In this document: positions 17,155-24,660 of the stretch, in pieces
Numbering within the stretch: the first letter of the stretch is position 1
Layout of the letters: the number at the start of each line of letters is the position of its first letter
NCBI RefSeq assembly: GCF_900604355.1
Contig: NZ_UWOE01000001.1
Location: 1,736,001-1,800,000, forward strand
Reading direction: 5' to 3'
DNA length: 64,000 nucleotides
DNA from: Luxibacter massiliensis
GTDB lineage: Bacteria > Bacillota > Clostridia > Lachnospirales > Lachnospiraceae
Program-made: the position numbers and the translations under genes
The notes under the pieces: model-generated
The model's database searches: none
What the model saw: the letters and a program-made list of their open reading frames with translations, nothing else
What the model was told of the DNA's origin: nothing

Positions 17155-17466
17155 TCACACCTTTCTATTGTCAATATTTAATGTCTCTCTCAATTCCTTT
17201 GGGAAAACTCCCATCCCTACCAACATCTCATTTGTTTTCTCGTTATTGTCGAATACAAGCAATATCGATAGAAATGTATTCCATGTCATCCTTCTCTTTC
17301 TCGTTTCGATAGCAGAATATGTCTGCCTGGACACACCTATCAATTCTGCAAGTTCATCTTGCGATAGGCCAATCTTCGCTCTGAGAACAGGCAAATCTTC
17401 CGTCAGGATGTCAATCAGTTTCTCTTTGTCAATATTTAGAATTTCATTATTTGTACTATTCCCCAT
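17155..17466 (-). CDS. XRE-family transcriptional regulator, first gene of the cassette
   Basis: 103 residues with a helix-turn-helix at ~30-60 (LRAKIGLSQDELAELIGVSR then QTYSAIETRKRRM), followed by a helical tail. It is the first gene of the leftward cassette and lies 33 bases from the left inverted-repeat site of the recombinase segment. It could autoregulate or bind the dyad in the promoter at 18839. No good promoter is visible in the 74 bases between it and the recombinase gene. Confidence 0.85.
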   Translation of the reverse strand: MGNSTNNEILNIDKEKLIDILTEDLPVLRAKIGLSQDELAELIGVSRQTYSAIETRKRRMTWNTFLSILLVFDNNEKTNEMLVGMGVFPKELRETLNIDNRKV

Positions 17467-17498
17467 CCACTGCCCTTCTTTCGTTTCGAACTACTCTC

Positions 17499-17516
17499 AG
17501 AGTGCTTTACTCTGCG
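17499..17516 (+). repeat. Left 18-bp inverted-repeat site (candidate crossover site)
   Basis: AGAGTGCTTTACTCTGCG, matched exactly and in inverted orientation at 18909-18926. Within it AGAGT and ACTCT are themselves inverted around a 5-base asymmetric spacer GCTTT, the arrangement of a tyrosine-recombinase core site. It separates the recombinase gene from the XRE gene. Confidence 0.7.
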
Positions 17517-17540
17517 GCCTTGTACAGTAAAAAACCCTAT

Positions 17541-18713
17541 TTATGCGGACTCTTCATTCTTGTTGACCCTGTTTTTGACCCCTGAAAGCAGTCCGCAAAG
17601 CTTGTTCATATTCTGGGCTTTAAGCTCCATAGAAGGGTGAACATAACGGTTCATGGTGATTGCTACACTGGCATGTCCTAGAATTTCTGATAGAGTCTTG
17701 ATATCAAATCCCACTTCCACGCAGCGGGTAGCAAAGGAATGGCGGCAAGTATGGACAGTAGCCTTTTCTATACCGCAGGATTTCACAATACGAGAAAAAC
17801 ATTTCTCCATCTGCCTGGGTTCAACGAAAGTTCCTTCGAGACCGGTTAAAAAGAAGCAGCCATCCGGCTGCCTCATCTCAACCAGTATGCTGAATACTTC
17901 GTCAGGTAACGGAATGTCCCTGATAGAACAGTCACTTTTTGGACAATCAATCTCTATTTTAGTCTTATGCCCCTTGCCATCTGACTCTTGGATACGCTGC
18001 ATCGTCCGTGTAACTCTCAGCTTTTGTTCATCGAAAGAAATGTCACTCCACATCAGGGCGCAGACTTCTCCGATACGCAAGCCGGTAAATAGACAAAGCA
18101 GTATGCCAAGGCTAATAAAGTCAAGATTCTCCAAAAGCTTCGTTACAAGTGTATCCTGCTCATAGGTGCTAAAAACACGAAGCTGTTTTAGTGGTTGCTT
18201 AATGCTGAGTCCATCAAAATCGATTATATTCGCACCTTTCACATGCTTAGCGTAGTCCATTACATTCTTCATTACTGAGATTATGCTGGACACGGTTTTT
18301 GGAGCAAGACCTTTCCCGCCGTCTTCCTTGCTGGAAAGGAGCTTTGCAGAGAATACTGAAACATCATCTCTTGTAATAGCGGAGACTTGATTATCTCCAA
18401 ATTCGGGAAGCAGGTGTTTGTCAAGCACATTACGATATTTGCATATACTGGACTTTTTCAATCCCGGTTTTGTTGCCACCAGCCATTCCTCCGCTGTTTT
18501 GGAAAAGGTGTCCATCACTACAGCTGCCGTCTGAGTATTAGGAAGAGTCTCTGAAAGACTCGCCTTAGCGAATATCAATTTTTCCTTGGCTTCTTGGTAG
18601 GTTTTTCCGAAAACTGAACCCATGACTGTTCGCCCATCCTTCTTACCTTTAGGATAACGCCCTTCCCATCGTCCATCCTTTCGCTTCCTGATGTTTTCGC
18701 CTCTTTTTGCCAT
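17541..18713 (-). CDS. Tyrosine recombinase/integrase
   Basis: 390 residues. The N-terminal arm-binding and SAM-like regions begin MAKRGENIRKRKDGRWEGRY. The catalytic domain has Arg in TGLRIGEVCALMW, HTCRHSFATRC (His-x-x-Arg), the LGHASVAITMNRYVH block with the late His, and the nucleophile Tyr in NRYVH. It resembles Tn916-type integrases. ATG 18713 is chosen because CAAAAGGAGG lies upstream; the in-frame extension to 18755 has no good site. The gene is wholly enclosed by the 18-bp inverted repeats at 17499 and 18909. Confidence 0.92.
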   Translation of the reverse strand: MAKRGENIRKRKDGRWEGRYPKGKKDGRTVMGSVFGKTYQEAKEKLIFAKASLSETLPNTQTAAVVMDTFSKTAEEWLVATKPGLKKSSICKYRNVLDKHLLPEFGDNQVSAITRDDVSVFSAKLLSSKEDGGKGLAPKTVSSIISVMKNVMDYAKHVKGANIIDFDGLSIKQPLKQLRVFSTYEQDTLVTKLLENLDFISLGILLCLFTGLRIGEVCALMWSDISFDEQKLRVTRTMQRIQESDGKGHKTKIEIDCPKSDCSIRDIPLPDEVFSILVEMRQPDGCFFLTGLEGTFVEPRQMEKCFSRIVKSCGIEKATVHTCRHSFATRCVEVGFDIKTLSEILGHASVAITMNRYVHPSMELKAQNMNKLCGLLSGVKNRVNKNEESA

Positions 18714-18838
18714 GATGCTTTCCTCCTTTTGACCCATGGTATGACCCCTTAACAAATGCTCTTCGGCTTTTTGTAGGGGCTTTTTGAAAAAAATTCTTGT
18801 TATCTATAAAGTTTTTTGCCCAAATGTCGATTTACATA

Positions 18839-18867
18839 TTGACAGATTTTTCGACATACTGTAAAAT
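18839..18867 (+). promoter_or_regulatory. Consensus promoter pointing right, inside the recombinase segment
   Basis: TTGACA at 18839-18844, a 17-base spacer, and TAAAAT at 18862-18867. TGTCGA (18825-18830) and TCGACA (18851-18856) form a dyad centred on the -35 box, a likely operator. The promoter points away from the toxin cassette and toward the hairpin at 18951. If 17499-18926 inverted, it would lie about 100 bases upstream of the XRE gene and face it. A weaker leftward promoter (TCGACA, 16 bases, TATAGA) on the other strand may serve the recombinase. Confidence 0.7.
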
Positions 18868-18908
18868 ATTAAATTAATTGTTACCTTAGTTTTGCAAATT
18901 ATAGTGTT

Positions 18909-18926
18909 CGCAGAGTAAAGCACTCT
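18909..18926 (-). repeat. Right 18-bp inverted-repeat site
   Basis: Reverse complement of the site at 17499-17516. Here the symmetric arms are longer: TTCGTAGAGT and ACTCTGCGAA around the spacer GCTTT (read on the minus strand), with a single mismatch. This is therefore the better-preserved core site. Confidence 0.7.
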
Positions 18927-18950
18927 ACGAATTATGTACAAGTTGAAAAT

Positions 18951-18982
18951 GGGAGAGACCGTTGTGGCCTCTCCCTTATTTT
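18951..18982 (+). terminator. Hairpin terminator just outside the right inverted repeat
   Basis: GGGAGAGACC and GGCCTCTCCC pair around a GTTGT loop, followed by TTATTTT. It stands 25 bases right of the inverted repeat and would stop transcription coming from the promoter at 18839. It may also serve the serine recombinase gene from the other strand. Confidence 0.65.
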
Positions 18983-20149
18983 GTCCCAATATATTCTTTT
19001 ATCTCCGTCCCATCCCGAAAGACCACCGCGATGTCATCAGGCTTGTTCACGGTCACGTGGTCTACCAGGATCGCCCACAAGGCTCCGTCAAATTCTGTTA
19101 CAGGCTCCTGCTCGGCAAGAATCTCAATGAACCGCTCCAGCTCCAGCTGTCGTGCCATGTTGCCCCGGATTTTGTCGCTGACAGCCTCGTAGTTCGCCTT
19201 CGCCTTGTCGTATCGGGCTACCAACCCGTTGTAACGCTTCCGGTACTCTTCCTGATCCAAGGCCACGTGGGCGTTCTCCTCCACGCACTTCTCGGTAAGT
19301 TCGGCCACAACGGTCATCTCTTCCTCAAGCTCCCTCTGCTCCTTCTCAAGTTCCGTGTTATCGCAGATGACTGATAGCGTCATCCGAAGATTGCCGATAA
19401 GCTCGTCCTTCTCCGTAATAAGCTCATTGACAGCCTTTATGAACATTTCCCTAATCTGAGCCTCGGTCAGATGGGGAGTCCGACATGGATTCCCGCTCTT
19501 GTTCTTGTATTTGTTGTTGCACTGGTACACCACCCGGCGGTACTTGTCATTGGAATGCCAGACCTTGGCTCCGTACCAGCCGCCGCACTCGCCGCAGCAG
19601 ATTTTCGAGGAGAAGATGTTCACTCCGCTGTACTTGCTGTTGCTGGAGAGCCGCCTCTTCATCTCCGCCTGAACGATCTCGAAGATGTGCGGTGAAACGA
19701 TGGCTTCATGGCTTCCTTCAACATAGTACTGCGGCACCTCGCCCTCGTTCTTCTTGTGCTTCTTGCTCAGGAAGTCCACCGTGAAGGTTTTCTGGAGCAA
19801 AGCATCGCTGCGATATTTTTCATTTTGTAAAATCGACTGCACCGTGCTCTGCACCCATTTATCTTTACCCATCGGCGTCTTGATGCCCTGTTTCGTCAGC
19901 TCCTTCGCTATGGAAAAAGGCGTATGCCCTTCAAGGAAAAGCTCGTAAATCAGCCTAACCGTCTTTGCTTCCTCTTCGTTTACCTGAACGCCGCTTTGTA
20001 TTACAAGCAGTAATGCCCTCATCATCGTACAACCCTGCAAATTCCCAGTCCTCACGCTGCTTGATGTAATTGGTGTAGTAATCGATCTGCGCCTCGTAGC
20101 TTGTCAGCTGTTCCTCATGGTCGGTCGACACCCTGGCATATGCTGCCAC
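18976..20149 (-). pseudogene. Large serine recombinase with internal deletion
   Basis: The N-terminus MAAYARVSTDHEEQLTSYEA carries the catalytic Ser in ARVSTD and runs to YDDEGITACNTKRR. There the text jumps, in a different frame, to the recombinase domain (VNEEEAKTVRLIYELFLEG), the zinc ribbon (CCGECGGWYGAK and later CNNKYKNKSGNPCR) and a coiled-coil C-terminus. The remainder of the resolvase catalytic domain, roughly 100 residues, is missing and the two parts are out of frame near 20000. It cannot be active alone. The family mediates excision and integration of Tn4451-like elements. Confidence 0.8.
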
Positions 20150-20212
20150 CTTCCTCTTTGCCGGAGAATTGATGGGGGCCGCGTTGTCTTGCTGATTGTC
20201 GCCGGTATCGTC

Positions 20213-20878
20213 CTAACTCTCTTTGGCATTCCTGTCCGTCTCCCTTCTCCTGTCCCAGTCCAGATCCTGTGGGCTGTACTCCGGTTTCTGAACCATTTCT
20301 GTTCCGTCCTTAAAGCCGAACATCATGTTCCAGCCATCCCAGCGGTAACCCAGCACCCGGTATCTGGCTTGCGGAATTCCCTTTTCAAAATTCTTCTGCC
20401 GTATCCACTGCACATTCTGCGAGATGCTGATTGCCTCTTCCTGTGCGTAAGATGCAAGGATAGTCAGCATCAGTTCACCGTCCGTTGAAAGTGAATGGAT
20501 ATTTTCCTTTTCGAACCATACCTCGATGCCCAGCTCCTTAAGGTGCCTTACCGTTTCGAGAAGGTCTACTGTATTTCTGGCAAATCGGGAAATGCTCTTT
20601 GTGATTACAATGTCTATCTTCCCGGCATCGCAATCGGCAATGAGATTCTGGAAGCCTTCTCTTTTAGTCTTGGTCGTGCCGGATACAAAATCATCCGAAT
20701 ACACTCCGGCATATTCCCACTCGGGATTCTTTTGTATAAGGCTGCTGTAGTAGCTGATCTGTGCGGAAAGGGAATGGTTCATACGCTCCGTTTCCATTGA
20801 AACCCTTGCGTATCCGGCCACCCTTTTCCGTTTTTTTATCTGCGGAATCGCCGATTGGATTTTTGTTATTTTCGACAT
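20213..20878 (-). CDS. Serine recombinase, short form
   Basis: 221 residues. The resolvase domain has catalytic Ser in YARVSMETERM and the core SGTTKTKREGFQ, ITKSISRFARNTVDLL, and DGELMLTILASYAQEEA. After RVLGYRWDG, where large serine recombinases continue into the recombinase domain, it has an unrelated-looking tail and stops at NAKES. It may be a naturally short partner or a gene that lost its C-terminal DNA-binding parts. ATG 20878 is preferred because CAAGGAGCG precedes it. The next recombinase frame opens right after its stop, so the two were probably cotranscribed. Confidence 0.75.
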   Translation of the reverse strand: MSKITKIQSAIPQIKKRKRVAGYARVSMETERMNHSLSAQISYYSSLIQKNPEWEYAGVYSDDFVSGTTKTKREGFQNLIADCDAGKIDIVITKSISRFARNTVDLLETVRHLKELGIEVWFEKENIHSLSTDGELMLTILASYAQEEAISISQNVQWIRQKNFEKGIPQARYRVLGYRWDGWNMMFGFKDGTEMVQKPEYSPQDLDWDRRRETDRNAKES

Positions 20879-20940
20879 AAAATCACGCTCCTTGTATAAT
20901 GTATTTAGGTTGTCCAAGGGATACCTATAAACCCTTAGAC

Positions 20941-21173
20941 CTACTTCTTTACATCTCTAGTCTGATAGGAGATAATTGTTTTATTAGATTGAGAGGATGA
21001 TCGTTTGCTCCTTGAGCGCCTCTGCTCGTACTTGAAAGACTGATCCCCCTCTCTAATAAGCTTTCCGCGTATGAGTTGGATGTTGGTTGCCCTTTGGCTT
21101 CTCTCCGTATTTAGCACAAGGTAGTGGCGCTTATTAGATGAGTGGTCTCCCAACCTGAAATCTTTCCCTTGAG
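20941..21173 (+). ncRNA. Candidate bridge RNA region of the IS110 element
   Basis: IS110-group elements carry a structured bridge RNA in the noncoding end upstream of the transposase. This 230-base stretch is non-coding, sits exactly there and has short self-complementary pieces (for example CTCTAATAAG with CTTATTAGATGAG). Exact RNA borders and guide loops could not be set by eye. The call rests on family knowledge plus position. Confidence 0.5.
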
Positions 21174-21182
21174 GTGTTCTTT

Positions 21183-22361
21183 ATGTTATTTGTTGGTATT
21201 GATGTTGGCAAAAATAATCATGTTGCTTCCATGATGGATGAAAACGGTAAAGTTGTATTTAAAGCTTTCTCTTTTTCTAATACAACGGATGGCGGAAATG
21301 CTCTGTTTTCCAAACTTTCCGCCTATTCTTCCGACCCCTCCGGTTTTGAAATTGGCATGGAGGCTACCGGCCATTACTGGCTCTCTGTCTATTCCTTCCT
21401 CTTTGAGAAAGGGTTCCTTCTCCATGTCATTAATCCCATCCAAACCGATGGCTGGCGCAGGGGGACGGAAATCCGTAAGCGGAAAAATGATGCCATTGAT
21501 TCGGTTCTTATTGCCGATCTGATCCGCTATGGACAGTTCATAGAAACACGGCCTGCAGATGAAAATTTGTTCTCCCTGCGCACCCTGACACGTTTCCGCA
21601 CTTATTTGGTGGAATCCATCAGCGATTTAAAACGAAAGGTCGTCTGCGTGTTAGACCAGGTCTTCCCTGAATACCAGTCCATTTTTTCCAACATTTTTGG
21701 TAAAACCTCAAAAGAAATCCTCCTTCAGTTTTCTTCCCCAATCGACTTTGAAAATGTTTCATCCGAAACCCTGGCAGAACTGCTTGCACAGCTCAGCAGG
21801 CAGAAAATTGGCTCCCAAAAAGCTGAGCAGTTGAAGGCAGCCGCTTCTTCTTCCTTTGGGATCACCTTTGCCAAAAACAGTTTTACTTTTCAACTGAAAA
21901 CGCTGGTTGAACAAATTTCCTTTATTGAGAACCAAGTGAAGGAAACCGAAGCAGAAATCTCCGGCATCATGGGGAAGTTGGAATCTCCCATTACAACAAT
22001 TACTGGAATCGGGAATGTCACAGGAGCTGCCATTATCAGCGAAATTGGTGATATTTCAAAGTTTGACAATCCCAGAAAGCTGGTAGCGTTTGCGGGTATT
22101 GATGCTTCTGTGACGCAATCTGGTGAATTTGAAGCCACCCACAATGTTATGAGCAAACGTGGTTCACCATATCTTAGAAAAGCAATTTTCCAGGCTGCCC
22201 TGATTGCCTCTTTCAAAGATCCTGTACTCAGTGGCTATTACCAGAAAAAACGGAGTGAAGGAAAACATCATTTAACTTGTGTGGGGGCTGTTGCCAGAAA
22301 AATGTGCAACATTATCTATGCTGTTCTAAAAAATAATGAGCCTTATATTCCAAAAGCGTAA
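21183..22361 (+). CDS. IS110-family DEDD transposase
   Basis: 392 residues. The RuvC-like N-terminus FVGIDVGKNNHVASM carries the first catalytic Asp, then EIGMEATGHYW (Glu) and RKNDAIDSVLIADL (Asp pair). The C-terminal Tnp20 domain has ITGIGNVTGAAIISEIGDI, LVAFAGIDASVTQSGEFEA and RGSPYLRKAI with the catalytic Ser region. The frame is intact. ATG 21183 follows TTGAGG; an in-frame GTG at 21174 is less likely. It acts with the bridge RNA to join donor and target loops. Confidence 0.93.
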   Translation: MLFVGIDVGKNNHVASMMDENGKVVFKAFSFSNTTDGGNALFSKLSAYSSDPSGFEIGMEATGHYWLSVYSFLFEKGFLLHVINPIQTDGWRRGTEIRKRKNDAIDSVLIADLIRYGQFIETRPADENLFSLRTLTRFRTYLVESISDLKRKVVCVLDQVFPEYQSIFSNIFGKTSKEILLQFSSPIDFENVSSETLAELLAQLSRQKIGSQKAEQLKAAASSSFGITFAKNSFTFQLKTLVEQISFIENQVKETEAEISGIMGKLESPITTITGIGNVTGAAIISEIGDISKFDNPRKLVAFAGIDASVTQSGEFEATHNVMSKRGSPYLRKAIFQAALIASFKDPVLSGYYQKKRSEGKHHLTCVGAVARKMCNIIYAVLKNNEPYIPKA

Positions 22362-22460
22362 CTCCTTACATCCAAGTTCCGGTCTGCATGTTAGCGGGCC
22401 TTATTGTCGTACCCTTTTTACCAGAAAATTTCTTTTTACTTTTTTCAATTATTGTAGGTT

Positions 22461-23513
22461 TGTCAAACATTTGTTACACTGACCGCAAATAATCCTGAAG
22501 CACTTCATTCGGCGATTTCCATCCCAAGGGGCGCATGGGGAACTTGTTGTAATCTTTACGGTTATACACCTTCAACTGTTTTGCGAAGTCCTCAAAGGAA
22601 TAAAACAGGTGGGTTGCATAAAACTGCTCATTGTCCTTCCTGTGGCTGCGTTCCACCTTCCCATTGTGGCGGGGAGTAAAGGGCCGGATGACTTTGTGGT
22701 GAATGCCGTGCATTTCCAGGTGTTTCTGGAAGAGCGTGGATTTGTCCCGGTGAGTAGTAAAACGATTGGTAAATTCCGTGCCATTGTCTGTCTGAATACA
22801 CGCAATAGGACAAGGAAAGGCCCCCACAAGGTGATCCACAAACTGTGCGGAAGAATAGGTGCTGTGCTCCTCGAAAGCTTCCACAAAACGCCATCTGGAA
22901 TACTCCTCAATAGCGGTGTACTGAAAGAATGTTTTCCGATTACCTTGCTGTTTTTCAGGCAGGCGGAAGGGACAAATTTCACATCCACCTGAATGCGCTG
23001 TCCAGGATAGTCCATCTTTTCATAAGGTTTGGGAATATACTTTGGGTTCGGTGGGTGTACGGCCATGATGCCCTGCTTTTTAAGGAAGCGGTAAAGGCCC
23101 GGAATGGAACGGGAATAGCCGCGCTGGCGGAGCTTAACCCAGAAGACGACGAGTCCGTCGTGAGAGTTTCTGCGTCGTATGGAGAGGACCATCTTAATCT
23201 CAGCCTCTGTATGCTGGTTAGGATGGTGCAGGGGGCGTCGAGACCGGTCCCGGAGGGAGTCCCAGGAGCCGTCATAACGTCGTTTCCACCGGTAGATATA
23301 CTGTCTGTTGGTTTTATATTTGACAGCGGCTTTGGTGACGCCAAATTTTTCAGCATACTTGATTAAGGATAGACGGTATCTCATATCTTGTGTTATACTA
23401 GCCATGCGGGGAAGCTCCTTATGTTTTTTGTTTTGTGGTGATTCAAATATAACACAAAGAGGCTATCCTCGCTTTTTATTTATTCAGTTGTAACACATGT
23501 ATTGTAATCCTAC
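22461..23513 (-). mobile_element. IS481/IS3-type insertion sequence (frameshifted)
   Basis: The left end TGTCAAACATTTGTTACACTGA and the right end, read inward, TACAATACATGTGTTACAACTGA form an imperfect inverted repeat flanking a single transposase gene. Borders are approximate. Confidence 0.6.
22474..23405 (-). pseudogene. IS481-type transposase, split by a -1 frameshift
   Basis: The N-terminal helix-turn-helix begins MASITQDMRYRLSLIKYAEK; the rve integrase core starts PGQRIQVDVKFVPSACL (first Asp). Then the frame breaks at CTGAAAAACAGC near 22960. One base back it resumes as QQGNRKTFFQYTAIEEYSRW, with QTDNGTEFTN (second Asp), HNGKVERSHRKD (Glu) and the end LQDYLRSV. Loss of one A from a run of six explains it; the site G AAA AAC is also a possible slippery heptamer, so programmed frameshifting is not excluded. 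Confidence 0.75.
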
Positions 23514-23610
23514 AGTTCTGATTTCATTCCATCCGATTGTCGCTTGACATGGAATCTCCCGTTATTTTATAATTCTATTAATTAACAGTTTATATAAAGG
23601 AGAGCAAGTC

Positions 23611-24491
23611 ATGTATGACCCAAAGCTAAAGGTTTTTATCGAAGTAGCAGACTGCGGGAGCTTTACACAGGCAGCGGAACGTTTGTATCTTTCTCCCACT
23701 GCCGTTATGAAACAGATGAACCTTCTGGAAAGTCACATCGGTCTTCCTCTGCTGGAGCGTACACGGCAGGGAGTCTCACTGACTGCCGCCGGAAGTTCTA
23801 TTTATCAGGATGCAAAAGCTCTCTTTCAGTGGTCCGATGAAGCGATTCAAAGAGTCCGCCAGGCTCAGGGAATTGAGCAGCGCACGGTTCGGATCGGCAC
23901 TTCAACCTTATATCCGGGCATGCGTCTGATGGAACTGTGGGGAAAGGTAAGTGATTCCTGGCCGATGTTCCGTTTAAAGATGGTTCCTTTTCCGGACGAT
24001 CCTACTCTCATGTTTTCAGATCTGGGGCGGCGCTATGATTTATTCTGTGGTATCTATGACTCTGACTTGGCCAGGCATTTGTGCCGCTTCCTTCCTCTTG
24101 GGCAGGATTATTTTGGTCTGGCCATGTCACGCCGGCATCCGCTGGCAGAGCGGAAACATCTGTCCATCGGCGATTTATCTGGCCGGCATCTTCTGATTAT
24201 GCCCGGGGCAGCAGTCCTTCTAATGACCGTGTCCGCATCTGGCTGGAGCAAAACGCCAGTATCCTTCTGGAAGACGCTCCGCCCCACTATGATGTAGAGA
24301 CATTTAACCGCTGCGAGGAACTGGGATGGCTTTTGCTGACAGTTGGTGAATGGCAGGACATCCATCCGTCCCTGGTAACGGTTCCCTTAGATGTGCAGGA
24401 GTCCATTCCCTATGGGATCATCTATTCCTGCAAAGCTAATGTGGACACCCTGCGTTTTTTGGAAATTGTGGGGGAACTGGCAGGTTTATGA
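23611..24491 (+). pseudogene. LysR-type regulator, single-base frameshift
   Basis: The N-terminal winged helix is intact (FIEVADCGSFTQAAERLYL, SPTAVMKQMNLLESH). The effector domain runs to DLSGRHLLIMPG near 24207, where one base is missing in a C/G run. The +1 frame gives RGSSPSNDRVRIWLEQNAS and continues to IVGELAGL at 24491. The shift leaves a shortened C-terminus, so the regulator is probably inactive. ATG 23611 follows AAGGAGAG. No target gene remains beside it. Confidence 0.8.
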
Positions 24492-24577
24492 TTTTAAAGA
24501 CGTTCCAAAGTTAATAAAAGAGGGTGTCGCAAAATCATCAAATTAGATGATTGAGCGGCACCCTCGCTCTATATATG

Positions 24578-24625
24578 AAAAATCCGGATGGAATCCTTTT
24601 GTTTTGGGAATCCTTCCGGATTTTT
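24578..24625 (-). terminator. Terminator of IS1182 transposase copy 2
   Basis: Same interrupted stem as in copy 1: AAAAATCCGGA with TCCGGATTTTT, and GGAATCC with GGAATCC-complement arms, placed after the transposase stop. Confidence 0.7.
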
Positions 24626-24660
24626 GGCGTACTTTAATAATCTTTTTATTTTTCTTGTTC

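Larger units (their letters stand above)
20941..22450 (+). mobile_element. IS110-family element (approximate borders)
   Basis: The transposase gene plus its upstream leader. IS110 elements lack terminal inverted repeats, so borders are estimates: left after the serine recombinase leader, right before the IS481-type end at 22461. Confidence 0.5.

Noticed and set aside
17499..18926. Ordinary direct-repeat att sites of an integrated element
   Set aside because: The two copies are in inverted, not direct, orientation, so recombination between them inverts rather than excises; an att origin of the core is still possible.
18934..19374. Plus-strand open frame starting just right of the inverted repeat, a possible target of the switch promoter
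   Set aside because: It runs antisense through the serine recombinase, passes a hairpin terminator at once and has no ribosome site.
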